64,000 nucleotides of DNA from Thermosynechococcaceae cyanobacterium MS004 (GTDB lineage: Bacteria; Cyanobacteriota; Cyanobacteriia; Thermosynechococcales; Thermosynechococcaceae): NCBI GenBank assembly GCA_022402525.1, contig JAKRSB010000089.1, positions 1-64,000 on the forward strand, read 5' to 3'. The notes under the pieces are model-generated. The model was given only the letters and a program-made list of their open reading frames with translations, had not been told where the DNA came from and did not search any database. A program made the position numbers and the translations under genes. Below are positions 45,136 to 53,489 of the stretch, piece by piece (the stretch's first letter is position 1; each line of letters opens with the position of its first letter).

Positions 45136-46761
45136 TCAGTGGAGGTCATGCTCAAGACTGGCCGGAGAAACGATGGAGCTGCGATTGAGCTGCGATCGCA
45201 GGGCAGGCAGCAAAGATTCAGCTAGGGTTGCAGCATTGACGCCCAAAACCGTCTGCTGCTGAGCTGCCCAAATTCCGGCTTGAGCATGCCACCAAACCCC
45301 AGAGAGGATCGCTTCTAGGAGCGCTTGCGGCTGAAGAGAAGACCCTTGCGCGAATCGTCCAGCCAAGAGGCCAGCCACGAGTCCCGTCAACACATCGCCA
45401 CTGCCGCCACGGGCAAGGGCTGGGGTGCTTTCAGTATTGATCCAAGTCCTATTGATCCAATTCTGGGACTGAGGAGAGGCGATGATGGTGCGGGCTCCTT
45501 TATAAACGATCACCGCACCGGAATCTTGAGCGGCCTGCTGGGCTGCCGTGAGGGGTGGCAAGGTGGCCAAGTCTGGAAACAGCCGACGAAATTCTCCTGC
45601 ATGGGGCGTCAGGATGGTCAAGGCCTTGCGCGATCGCAGTCGGTCTGTGCCTAGTTCGGCCAATAGGTTCAACCCATCTGCATCTAAAACGAGGGGGCGA
45701 TCGCTATCCAGAACAGCCTCCAGGACGGTCGCACACTCAGTGGTGACGCCAGGGCCATAGGCGATCGTGTCAAAGCGCTCTAGGTCTAAATTGTTCGGTA
45801 GCTCAGCGATCGCCCCCGATGGGGTTTCCACGCAGTCAATCACGACTGCATCGGGGAGCTGAGCCACCACCCAAGGCTTGAGGCTGGCCGGCACCGCAAT
45901 GGAAAGCATCCCCAGACCAGAAGCTCTTGCGCCAAGCCCTGCCAAAATGATGCTTCCTGCATATTTACGAGACCCCCCGATGAGCAGCCCATGTCCCTGT
46001 TTGTACTTGTGGGTTGTGGGATTGCGCTGAAGCGGTAGCCAGCCTAAAACCTGAGCGCCCACCAAGCGCTGTATCGGTGCAGGATGCCCTAAGACAAACT
46101 CAATTGGCGGTTCCGGAATATCAAAGTCAATCAGCTCAGCTTGCCCCATCCAGGGCAGGGCGGCTTCTTGCACCAAGCCGAGTTTCCAGAGTCCCAGGCA
46201 TAGCGTGTGAGTGGCGCGCACTGCGATGCCCAAGGGTTCGCCGGTATCCGTATGTAGTCCGGAGGGCAGGTCAATGCTGACCATTGGCTGCGACCATGTA
46301 TTGAGCGTGCCAATGATTTCCGCGATCGCCCCCTCTAAAGGCCGCTCTAACCCAAACCCAAACAGTCCATCAATCAGGAGATTGCATGCTTGTAGATCCC
46401 CCACAGACTTGCAGAACGGGATCGAGAGCGATCGTGCAAACTGGGCATGGGCGATCGTCAGAGGCTTGCTTCGCTCAAAGGGATGATAAATCCGCACTCC
46501 ATAGCCCTGAAACCATAGCTCTCTGGCCACCACCAGAGCATCCGCGCCGTTGTGCCCTGGCCCCACCAGGACACCAACCTGGGGAAAGCTATCACAACAA
46601 TAGAGGGCCTGAATGCGTCGTGCAATCAGACCCCCTACTTTTTCCATGAGTGCCGCAACGGGCATTCCATTTTCAAACATGCATGACTCAATCTCACGCA
46701 TTTGCTGTGCTGAAACCACAGCCGCCTGAACTTGGAGCGCGCGCGAACTTAACGCATTCAT
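45136..46761 (-). CDS. nnr: bifunctional NAD(P)H-hydrate epimerase/dehydratase
   Basis: 541 residues from ATG 46761. The N-terminal YjeF_N epimerase (about 1-215) has VGPGHNGADALVVARELWFQG and SIDLPSGLHTDTGEP. The C-terminal ADP/ATP-dependent dehydratase (about 230-530) has GGSRKYAGSIILAGLGA, LTPHAGEFRRLFP and ARGGSGDVLTGLVAGLLAG. Together they repair hydrated NADH and NADPH. Two-domain fusion is common in bacteria. It lies 40 bases after psaL on the same strand and may be read through from it. Confidence 0.92.
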   Translation of the reverse strand: MNALSSRALQVQAAVVSAQQMREIESCMFENGMPVAALMEKVGGLIARRIQALYCCDSFPQVGVLVGPGHNGADALVVARELWFQGYGVRIYHPFERSKPLTIAHAQFARSLSIPFCKSVGDLQACNLLIDGLFGFGLERPLEGAIAEIIGTLNTWSQPMVSIDLPSGLHTDTGEPLGIAVRATHTLCLGLWKLGLVQEAALPWMGQAELIDFDIPEPPIEFVLGHPAPIQRLVGAQVLGWLPLQRNPTTHKYKQGHGLLIGGSRKYAGSIILAGLGARASGLGMLSIAVPASLKPWVVAQLPDAVVIDCVETPSGAIAELPNNLDLERFDTIAYGPGVTTECATVLEAVLDSDRPLVLDADGLNLLAELGTDRLRSRKALTILTPHAGEFRRLFPDLATLPPLTAAQQAAQDSGAVIVYKGARTIIASPQSQNWINRTWINTESTPALARGGSGDVLTGLVAGLLAGRFAQGSSLQPQALLEAILSGVWWHAQAGIWAAQQQTVLGVNAATLAESLLPALRSQLNRSSIVSPASLEHDLH

Positions 46762-46801
46762 GGGCAATCTGCTAGACGGGCTTCAGTCGACCCCAAAACG
46801 A

Positions 46802-47266
46802 CTACAGCAGAGCCTTAAACGCAAGACCAATCCAAATGATGGCTCCGGCAAAAACTGCTCCACCAATGCCGCCAATGAGAAACGATCCGGCAAATTCATT
46901 CCACCCTTCAGCAGTCCCAAACCCTTCAGGGGCAGGTGCTGCCAAATTTGCAATCGGTGGCAAAGGACGGCTTCCTGCATAGATCGAAAGACAAACCGTC
47001 AAAATCACAATGAGCCCACTGGCTCCTAGAACCCCCGCCAGGTTAGCAATTTCGGTATTGCGCAGAGGCCCTAGTTTCGCAAAGGGACCATAGAGCAAAT
47101 ACCCATGAGCCATGCCAATTTCTAGGCCACGGCGTGCAGGGGCTAACCCCACCCGATAGGCAGGTAAATTTTGGATGAGGGCTTTTGTGAATGCAGAGGA
47201 ATTGATGGGCGTTGCTAAGTTCCCAACTTGTGGATCGCCACCAGCGCTAATAACATCTAATGTCAT
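46802..47266 (-). CDS. psaL: photosystem I reaction centre subunit PsaL
   Basis: 154 residues from ATG 47266; the frame is open to 47284. Conserved PsaL blocks: PQVGNLATPINSS, YRVGLAPARRGLEIGMAHGYLLYGPFAKLGPLRN, then three transmembrane helices. PsaL forms the trimer or tetramer interface of PSI. The usual neighbour psaI is not found before or after it in this window; psaJ and psaF lie upstream on the same strand, separated by a 470-bp repetitive spacer. Confidence 0.95.
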   Translation of the reverse strand: MTLDVISAGGDPQVGNLATPINSSAFTKALIQNLPAYRVGLAPARRGLEIGMAHGYLLYGPFAKLGPLRNTEIANLAGVLGASGLIVILTVCLSIYAGSRPLPPIANLAAPAPEGFGTAEGWNEFAGSFLIGGIGGAVFAGAIIWIGLAFKALL

Positions 47267-47397
47267 GTTCTTCTCTCTTCTCAAAGTTTAGAGCAACGGT
47301 AAGTCGATAGAGCCCTGATCCTATCTTCTAAAGGGTGTAAGTGGGGATAGCGTTAAGTGAGGGAAAGGGTACAGACTACACGCTGTGGCTCCTCAAT

Positions 47398-47457
47398 CAT
47401 AGTCCTGACTCACATAGTCCTGACTCACATAGTCCTGACTCACATAGTCCTGACTCA
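47398..47457. repeat. 15-bp tandem repeat, four perfect copies
   Basis: CATAGTCCTGACTCA is repeated four times without a single mismatch, the most regular repeat in the window and therefore probably recent. Confidence 0.97.
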
Positions 47458-47566
47458 AGGCTAAAACAGGCTAGTACAGCTTGGCGTAAGTTTGCCTACT
47501 GGTGAAAGTTCCAGGATTCAGACTGCATAAACACGTTCAGAATTCAACGTGAGTTCGATGATGCAC

Positions 47567-47687
47567 TTGAAGCCCTTCACCCCAAACCCCTCTCCCAAAG
47601 GCGAGGGGCTTAAGAAGGTTGATTTTTAATTGCCCCTCCTTCTCCCTAGGGAGAAGGAGGTTGGGCGGTTGTTTTTTGTCAAACTCA
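47567..47687. repeat. dispersed-type palindromic repeat
   Basis: Two hairpins: CCCCTC/GAGGGG around 47588-47608 and a perfect 26-bp palindrome at 47635-47660 (12-bp arms CCTCCTTCTCCC around TA). Similar C/G-rich palindromes are scattered in cyanobacterial genomes and look like small non-autonomous elements. Confidence 0.7.
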
Positions 47688-47735
47688 CGTGAACTTAATC
47701 GTTGAGGGACTTACATCAAGCTGTGCTAGAACCTT

Positions 47736-47855
47736 TTACGGCATAGGGTGAAATAGTAAATCAGGGAAAAACCGATTAAATTCAATCAAAATGCCTGCGG
47801 TAAAGGTAAACCAGGCCGCAGCCAAGACTGGTGCAGAGGATAGAAATTTTGACAT
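47736..47855 (-). CDS. psaJ: photosystem I reaction centre subunit PsaJ
   Basis: 39-residue protein, too short for usual ORF cut-offs. It reads [20 protein letters not shown], then [19 protein letters not shown]. This is the PsaJ signature: one transmembrane helix ending in GILIEFNRF and a C-terminal PDLLFHP. PsaJ binds next to PsaF and holds chlorophylls at the edge of PSI. It lies 229 bases downstream of psaF on the same strand, the normal psaF-psaJ order with a longer than usual gap. ATG at 47855. Confidence 0.95.
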   Translation of the reverse strand: MSKFLSSAPVLAAAWFTFTAGILIEFNRFFPDLLFHPMP

Positions 47856-48084
47856 CGCATTCTCCAGTTGAAAGGTTTATTAGAAGTCTTGCCGATTTAC
47901 AGACTAACTTCCCGCTTGCTGACTTAAAAGAGCTGTGGGTTAAGAGGCTCTTTCATCCGTAGATCCTAAAAGTAAGGCTGCTTTTCGTCACCTAGAGTCT
48001 GCTAGAAAGCTCAGAGTCTATTAGGTTCTGTGAATTAGATTCCTGTGAATTAGATTCTGTTAGCTAGATTCTGGCTTCTAGGCT

Positions 48085-48582
48085 CTATCGAGGTGAAACG
48101 GTGATTTCATCGTTTTTAGCCGTCAGCTCACCTGAGGTCAGCTCTTTGAGGGCTGATAAAGGCCACGCAAAGCCAGTTAGCATAATGCGAATGGCCAAGG
48201 GAACGTTAATAATAATTTCGGCAAGGGCTGGATTTTTGTCTTTGCGGACGGCAATCAGATAGGCCCGACCGACCCAGCCGATCCAGCCTGCAATGTATAG
48301 AAACAATAGCCCCGGAATTGTGAAGTCGCCCGCATGGCTCCAGCGACCATCTGCAATGAGACGAGGTAGTCCGTCTTCAGCACCGCAGAGGGCTTGGCTG
48401 TAGCGCTCAAATCGCTTGGCACCAGAATCGGGGTCACTGGTGGTTGGACGGGCATTTTTGGCGCGCTGTTGAAACGCTGCAGACTCGCTACAGGGAACTA
48501 GCCCTGCAATATCGGCGGAAGCCGATGGTGTAAACCCGACCCACAGGGTAAACATTAAAACGAGAGCAAACAATCGACGCAT
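48085..48582 (-). CDS. psaF: photosystem I reaction centre subunit PsaF
   Basis: 165 residues from ATG 48582; the upstream open frame to 48690 is not conserved. A lumen-targeting signal peptide ([20 protein letters not shown], cleavage after ASA) precedes the lumenal domain with [23 protein letters not shown] sequence and two cysteines (VPCSES, ALCGAED). A transmembrane helix follows ([21 protein letters not shown]). PsaF lies on the lumenal side and supports donor docking. Confidence 0.95.
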   Translation of the reverse strand: MRRLFALVLMFTLWVGFTPSASADIAGLVPCSESAAFQQRAKNARPTTSDPDSGAKRFERYSQALCGAEDGLPRLIADGRWSHAGDFTIPGLLFLYIAGWIGWVGRAYLIAVRKDKNPALAEIIINVPLAIRIMLTGFAWPLSALKELTSGELTAKNDEITVSPR

Positions 48583-48856
48583 AGAATTGTTTCCCTTTAC
48601 GAATGAAGTAGGCTTTTGTTTAGGGGATTGCGCGCAGTTTTGTGCCCAATCCCTTGATTGTGATGGCAATAACGATAGGTTTGACGGCAAGGATTGACAC
48701 CCTAAGGTTGATCCCTACAGGTCTAGAACCCACAGGTCTATGAACCAAATTTTTAGAAAATCCTACTCTCTAAATCCTGGGCGCTAACGCTTGAGGAAGC
48801 AAAACGCTAAGGTTTAAGCAGAGAATAGGCTTACTCATTCAAAAAATTACCAGCTA

Positions 48857-49909
48857 ATGGCGACAGTTTTAGCAATTGAAACGAGTTGTGACGAAACTGC
48901 GGCGGCAGTTGTTAAAAAACATCACATTTTTAGTAGTGTTGTGTCTTCTCAGATTGCCATTCATCAGCCCTACGGGGGAGTGGTGCCGGAGGTGGCGTCG
49001 CGGCGGCATGTGGAAACCATGAACGAGACGGTGGCAGAAGCGATCGCCCAGTCTGGTCTAGGCTGGTCTGAAATTGACGGTGTGGCAGCAACCTGCGCCC
49101 CTGGGCTGGTGGGTTCTCTGCTGGTGGGGCTAACCACGGCCAAGACCTTGGCAATGCTCTACGACAAGCCGCTGATTGGGGTACACCACCTCGAAGGCCA
49201 TATTTATGCGTCCTATTTAGAGCAGCCTGACCTTGCGCCACCGTTTCTGTGCTTGCTGGTGTCGGGGGGGCACACGAGCTTGATTGCGGTGCGGGACTGT
49301 GGGCAATACGAAACCCTCGGCCAAACCCGTGATGATGCGGTGGGGGAAGCCTTTGATAAGGTCGCGCGGCTTTTGGGGTTGGGGTATCCTGGCGGGCCCG
49401 CGATTGATCGGCTGGCGCGGGAGGGCAATCCTCAAGCCTTTGCGCTGCCGGAGGGAAATATTTCCTTGCCGGGAGGCGGTTATCACCCCTACGACACGAG
49501 CTTTAGCGGCCTGAAGACGGCGGTTTTGCGGCTGACGGAATCCCTGAAGGCTGAGGGCGCACCGCTCCCGATCGCCGACATTGCGGCCAGCTTTCAGGAA
49601 ACCGTAGCGCGATCGCTCACGCGGCGGGTGATTCGCTGCGCCTTAGATCAGGGGTTTGCCACAATTGTTGTGGGTGGGGGCGTCGCGGCCAATGGTGCCT
49701 TGCGATCGCACCTGAGCGCTGCGGCTAGCGAGAAAGGACTGCGGGTAATTTTTCCGCGCATGGATCTCTGCACAGACAATGCCGCCATGATTGCCTGTGC
49801 TGCCTCAGCTCACCTGAGTGTAGGCCATCACTCACCGCTAGATTTGGGCGTGAAGTCTAGATTGGCGATCACCGATGTCATGTCGCTCTACCAGTCAGGA
49901 CACCCCTAA
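48857..49909 (+). CDS. tsaD: tRNA N6-adenosine threonylcarbamoyltransferase
   Basis: TsaD puts the threonylcarbamoyl group on A37 of ANN-decoding tRNAs, with TsaB, TsaC and TsaE. 350 residues. ASKHA-fold motifs: [14 protein letters not shown] at the N-terminus, the metal-binding [38 protein letters not shown] and [16 protein letters not shown] at 48857; divergent from psaF, a neighbourhood also known in Synechocystis. Its last four bases overlap the convergent gatA. Confidence 0.95.
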   Translation: MATVLAIETSCDETAAAVVKKHHIFSSVVSSQIAIHQPYGGVVPEVASRRHVETMNETVAEAIAQSGLGWSEIDGVAATCAPGLVGSLLVGLTTAKTLAMLYDKPLIGVHHLEGHIYASYLEQPDLAPPFLCLLVSGGHTSLIAVRDCGQYETLGQTRDDAVGEAFDKVARLLGLGYPGGPAIDRLAREGNPQAFALPEGNISLPGGGYHPYDTSFSGLKTAVLRLTESLKAEGAPLPIADIAASFQETVARSLTRRVIRCALDQGFATIVVGGGVAANGALRSHLSAAASEKGLRVIFPRMDLCTDNAAMIACAASAHLSVGHHSPLDLGVKSRLAITDVMSLYQSGHP

Positions 49910-51354
49910 ATCTCAGGCTGATGTAGATGCCACTGGGTTGCTTGCTCGTAGGCATAGGCGACCTGAAAGACCTGATCTTCACGCAGGACATTACCAATAA
50001 TCTGTAGGCCAATGGGCAAGCCCTGGGCGTCAAAACCACAGGGTAAGCTCAGTCCTGGCAGCCCTGCCAAGTTAACGGGAATCGTCATCAAGTCAGACAG
50101 ATACATACTCAGGGGATCGGCTGTTTTTTCCCCAGCCTTAAAGGCCGTAGTGGGTGCCGTGGGACTGACCAAGACATCGACGGACTGAAACGCAGCCTCA
50201 AAATCCTGCTTAATGAGCGTCCGCACCTTCTGCGCCTTGAGATAGTAGGCGTCGTAATAGCCCGCAGAGAGGGCATAGGTGCCAATCATAATCCGGCGCT
50301 TCACCTCTGCCCCAAAGCCCTTGGCGCGGGTCTGGGTGTACATAGAGAGCAAGCTATCCGCCTCTTCTGAGCGAAACCCGTACTTCACGCCGTCATAGCG
50401 CGCCAAGTTCGCAGAAGCTTCTGAGGGAGCAATGACGTAATAGGTGGGCAGGCCATAGCGAAAGCGAGGACAGGAAATTTCCTGCACCTCAGCCCCTAGC
50501 GCCTTGAACTGCTCAATCGCCTGGTAGACGGCATCAGCCACAACGCTGTCTAGACCTTCGCCAAAGGTTTCGGTAATGATGCCGATGCGCTTCCCCTTGA
50601 GGTCTGGAATCAGGGACTGGGTATAGTCCGGAATGGGCACCTTTAGGCTAGTGGAGTCTTTTGAGTCGTAGCCCGCGATCGCGCCCAGTAAAATCGCCGC
50701 ATCTTCCACCGTGCGGCCAAAGGGGCCAATCTGATCTAAAGAAGAGGCATAGGCCACCAGGCCAAACCGTGAGACTAGGCCATAGGTCGGCTTAAGGCCC
50801 ACAATGCCACAAAACGAGGCTGGCTGGCGAATAGAGCCGCCTGTGTCAGAACCCAGCGCCACGACGCATTCATCTGCGGCCACTGCGGCCGCCGAGCCAC
50901 CGGAAGACCCCCCTGGTACGCGGGTAATATCCCAAGGATTGGCCGTGACCTGATAGGCTGAATTTTCCGTTGAGCTGCCCATGGCAAACTCATCCAGATT
51001 TGTCTTGCCCACCATGACAGCACCCGCTTCCGCCAGCTTGTGGGTGACGGTAGATTCGTAGGGAGGCACAAAATTTTCCAGAATGTGGGAGCCGCAGGTT
51101 GTCCGGATGCCCTTGGTGCAGAGATTATCTTTAATGCCGATGGGGATGCCGGCCAGCAGACCAATTTCTTCTCCTGAAGCAAGCTGGTCATCCACCCGTT
51201 GGGCTTGAGCCAGCGCCTGATCTGCGGTGACGGCTAGAAAGCTGCGAAGCTTTGGCTCTAGCTGGTGAATTCGCTCCAGCGCTGCTTGGGTAATTTCTGT
51301 GGCGGTGCGCTCTTTTCTCACCAGTTGTTGGTGCAACTCCCGAATGGAAGCCAT
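49906..51354 (-). CDS. gatA: glutamyl-tRNA(Gln) amidotransferase subunit A
   Basis: 482 residues, amidase signature family. The catalytic Lys is in [14 protein letters not shown], and the serine-rich [14 protein letters not shown] plus [16 protein letters not shown] give the cis-Ser/Ser nucleophile pair. It releases ammonia from glutamine for transamidation of Glu-tRNA(Gln) with GatB and GatC, which are elsewhere. ATG at 51354. Convergent with tsaD, overlapping by four bases. Confidence 0.95.
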   Translation of the reverse strand: MASIRELHQQLVRKERTATEITQAALERIHQLEPKLRSFLAVTADQALAQAQRVDDQLASGEEIGLLAGIPIGIKDNLCTKGIRTTCGSHILENFVPPYESTVTHKLAEAGAVMVGKTNLDEFAMGSSTENSAYQVTANPWDITRVPGGSSGGSAAAVAADECVVALGSDTGGSIRQPASFCGIVGLKPTYGLVSRFGLVAYASSLDQIGPFGRTVEDAAILLGAIAGYDSKDSTSLKVPIPDYTQSLIPDLKGKRIGIITETFGEGLDSVVADAVYQAIEQFKALGAEVQEISCPRFRYGLPTYYVIAPSEASANLARYDGVKYGFRSEEADSLLSMYTQTRAKGFGAEVKRRIMIGTYALSAGYYDAYYLKAQKVRTLIKQDFEAAFQSVDVLVSPTAPTTAFKAGEKTADPLSMYLSDLMTIPVNLAGLPGLSLPCGFDAQGLPIGLQIIGNVLREDQVFQVAYAYEQATQWHLHQPEI

Positions 51355-51449
51355 GCAGCAGATCCTTTTCCTAAACGGACAGTCCAGTTAAGCATTTTAT
51401 CTTGCTTTATGGACTGTTCTTTGCCGCCCTTGAAACGCCGTGATTCAAA

Positions 51450-51489
51450 ACGCTTAAATTTAATACGCTTAAATTTAATACGCTTAAAG
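51450..51489. repeat. 15-bp tandem repeat upstream of gatA
   Basis: About 2.7 copies of ACGCTTAAATTTAAT upstream of gatA. Confidence 0.85.
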
Positions 51490-51593
51490 CACACGCTATT
51501 TTGACGCAGGACTCATGCTTCAGGAAGCGCTGGCAATTGCGACACCTGGTGCAGCTTGCGGCGAATATCTATAGACGCGCAACAAACTTAAAA

Positions 51594-51665
51594 TGGGTTG
51601 CCCGGGATTCGAACCCGGAACTAATCGGTTAAAAGCCGAGTACTCTACCGTTGAGTTAGCAACCC
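51594..51665 (-). tRNA. tRNA-Lys(UUU)
   Basis: 72-base cloverleaf on the minus strand: acceptor GGGTTGC/GCAACCC, D stem ACTC/GAGT, anticodon loop CTTTTAA (anticodon TTT), T arm CCGGG-TTCGAAT-CCCGG, discriminator A, no encoded CCA. Second lysine isoacceptor of the window. Confidence 0.96.
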
Positions 51666-52010
51666 AAAACCATAACGAATGCCTAAATTTTGCTTAGGCA
51701 CAGAGCTTTAACTTACCATGCTCTTCGGTATTCTGCCAAGTTTCGTTTGATAGCCAAAATAAATGTCCGCTGGCTTACTCAAGGCATTGTGAGCCCAGGC
51801 ATTGTGGGGCAAGGCATTGTGGATCTGGGTGCTAGACCTGCGGAGTCTACGATTTTGACCCTAAGATTCAGTGCTTCTTAAATGCTTAATCTTGAGTGCT
51901 TTTTCAGCGGCCAACGCAAATCCGCCGCCTTCCCCTGGAATATGAGGGTCAGACGGCGGAATGAGGGACAGATTGCGGTTCCTGCTGAAGCTTGATTCGC
52001 TCTGCAAACT
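51666..52010. other. 345-bp spacer with repeat and hairpin
   Basis: No gene. Holds a GGCATTGTGGGGCAA-like tandem repeat (51781-51823, three copies). It also has a hairpin with TCCGCCG/CGGCGGA arms at about 51930-51962 that could end the minus-strand hli transcript, though its T run is short. Confidence 0.55.
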
Positions 52011-52259
52011 CTAGACGTAGGTTCTGAAGAAGACTGCAGACAGCGCCCCGGTCACGCTTACAGCGATTAGGGCATTGGTGAAAAAGCGACCCAGTTCTGG
52101 ATTAGAGCCCAACAGGGTATCTTTTCGCCCTGCCGAGAAAAATAAAGACCAAGCCTGATTGGCTGTAATCGATTCGCCACGATTAAAGCCCGGTCTGAAA
52201 ACAACGGGCCCAAACCAGTTGAGGTACTTATCTAGATAGGTGTCAACGTTCGTTTGCAC
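52011..52259 (-). CDS. small membrane protein in hli operon, possibly LilA
   Basis: 82 residues. A hydrophilic N-terminal part (YLDKYLNWFGPVVFRPGFNRGES) precedes a single transmembrane helix near the end (FFTNALIAVSVTGALSAVFF). No chlorophyll-binding ExxNxR motif. It follows the hli gene by 146 bases on the same strand. In Synechocystis an Hlip gene is cotranscribed with lilA, which encodes a one-helix protein without the chlorophyll motif; the position suggests the same role here. The family assignment is by context only. Confidence 0.55.
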   Translation of the reverse strand: MQTNVDTYLDKYLNWFGPVVFRPGFNRGESITANQAWSLFFSAGRKDTLLGSNPELGRFFTNALIAVSVTGALSAVFFRTYV

Positions 52260-52405
52260 TGTTTTTTCTCCTTAAAGGAATATTGAATGAGGTATTGCGG
52301 AGACCAAGATTAAGCCTTGAGGGATTTGCCTCGTTTGGGACTTTCCCACAGCCTCACCTCGTCTTGATAGATTGCCTAGGACTAGATTGACTAGAGCTAG
52401 ATTGC

Positions 52406-52615
52406 CTAGAGGTTGGTGAGCCAGCCGATGACGCCATGTCCGGTGAATGCTTCTAGAGCGATCGCCGACACAAAACCAATCATGGCCAGACGCCCGTTCA
52501 TTTTTTCGGCGTACTGGGTAAAGCCTGCCTGGACTGTTTCATCGACATACATGGTGGGCTCAACTGCAAAGGTGTTGAGCGTACCGCGTTCTTCTCTAAC
52601 TGTTCCGCTGCGCAT
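52406..52615 (-). CDS. high light-inducible protein (Hlip/Scp)
   Basis: 69 residues. The chlorophyll-binding motif ExxNGRxAM is exact ([20 protein letters not shown]), followed by a single transmembrane helix and [10 protein letters not shown]. The N-terminal ~35 residues are a stromal extension. Hlips bind chlorophyll a and carotenoid, dissipate energy and accompany PSII assembly and chlorophyll synthesis. Upstream, an HLR1 element and a -35 box mark high-light control. ATG at 52615. Confidence 0.94.
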   Translation of the reverse strand: MRSGTVREERGTLNTFAVEPTMYVDETVQAGFTQYAEKMNGRLAMIGFVSAIALEAFTGHGVIGWLTNL

Positions 52616-52648
52616 GATTGCTTCCTTTTTTATTTCGTTTTGTTTCTC

Positions 52649-52688
52649 TATGTAAATAAATGTAACTTAACTCTTTACAATTTGTCAA
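52649..52688 (-). promoter_or_regulatory. HLR1 (RpaB) site and promoter of the hli gene
   Basis: On the minus strand TTGACA (52688-52683) is followed after 17 bases by TTACAT. GTTACATT-TA-TTTACATA (52666-52649) fits the HLR1 consensus, two (G/T)TTACA(T/A)(T/A) direct repeats two bases apart, at every position. HLR1 binds the response regulator RpaB; overlap with the -10 region implies repression in low light. Confidence 0.8.
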
Positions 52689-52767
52689 ACTTAAATTATT
52701 GGTTTGCAAATGCCTTTGAAATTGAAGGACATCTGAGAAGTGCAGCCAGTCCCGCGCGGCGGCAGGC

Positions 52768-52810
52768 AGAGCCCATCAGTCCCGCACTTGGCACAGGACT
52801 GATGGGCTCT
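52768..52810 (-). terminator. strong stem-loop after the two-component operon
   Basis: Perfect 15-bp inverted repeat (AGAGCCCATCAGTCC with its complement) around a 13-base loop, 20 bases after the response-regulator stop codon. No T run follows on either strand, so a classical intrinsic terminator is not assured; an mRNA 3'-end stabiliser or protein site is possible. Confidence 0.55.
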
Positions 52811-52829
52811 ATCACAGTGGACTCCAGTT

Positions 52830-53471
52830 TTAAAGCGACCACTTGGAGGCCAGAATAGCCACCTGGGTGCGATCGCGTAGGTTGAGCTGCCGTAGCACAC
52901 TATTGACGTGATTCTTGACCGTGCGTTCTGAGATGTAGAGCTGCTCGGCAATTTCGCGATTGCTGCAGCCTTTTGCAATGAGCTGTAACACCTCCTGCTC
53001 GCGGGGGGTGAGCTGGGTGTATTCCGGCGGATGCTCAACGGGTGCGGGAGCGCGCTGTAGGGTTTTTTCAAAGAGTCCGGGGCCAAACTGGGTATACCCC
53101 TTATGGACGGCACGAATCGCGTCGGCCAGTTCGGTGGAGGGAGTGTCTTTGAGCAGGTAGCCTTTCGCGCCGCAGCGAATGGCCTGGGTCACGTATTCAT
53201 CATCATCAAAGGTGGTGAGCACCAGCACTTTAATATCGGGGGCGCGCTCCTGGAGTATCCGCGTCGCAGCAACGCCATCCATGATGGGCATCCGCACATC
53301 CATAAGCACGACATCGGGCTTCAGGGAAAGCGCTAGATCGACGGCCATCTGACCATTTTCAGCTTCACCCACAATGGTCAGGTCTGGCTTGGCTTCGAGC
53401 AGGCTGCGGATGCCTTCGCGGATGATGCTTTGGTCGTCGACGAGTAAAAGTTGAATCATGCGTTGAATCAT
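52830..53471 (-). CDS. NarL/FixJ family response regulator
   Basis: 213 residues. Receiver domain 1-120 with the acidic pair (DDQS), phosphorylation Asp in VVLMDVRMP, Thr in VLVLTTFDDDEY and Lys in YLLKDTP. LuxR-type helix-turn-helix about 147-205 (LTPREQEVLQLIAKGCSNRE, SERTVKNHVNSVLRQL). It follows its sensor kinase by 18 bases. ATG at 53471 has AGGATC upstream; the second Met four codons on is an alternative. Target genes unknown; the hli operon downstream is separated by a hairpin. Confidence 0.93.
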   Translation of the reverse strand: MIQRMIQLLLVDDQSIIREGIRSLLEAKPDLTIVGEAENGQMAVDLALSLKPDVVLMDVRMPIMDGVAATRILQERAPDIKVLVLTTFDDDEYVTQAIRCGAKGYLLKDTPSTELADAIRAVHKGYTQFGPGLFEKTLQRAPAPVEHPPEYTQLTPREQEVLQLIAKGCSNREIAEQLYISERTVKNHVNSVLRQLNLRDRTQVAILASKWSL

Positions 53472-53489
53472 GCTTGGATCCTGTCTGAA

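Larger units (their letters stand above)
47267..47735. other. 470-bp repetitive spacer between psaJ and psaL
   Basis: Contains four perfect 15-bp repeats (47398-47457), a GC-rich palindromic element (about 47567-47687) and no gene. Confidence 0.65.

Noticed and set aside
47398-47457. CRISPR array
   Set aside because: Units are contiguous 15-bp tandem copies without spacers, and no cas gene is present. The same applies to the other tandem repeats.
47736-47855. psaI as identity of the 39-residue protein
   Set aside because: GILIEFNRF and PDLLFHP are PsaJ signatures; PsaI has a different single-helix sequence.
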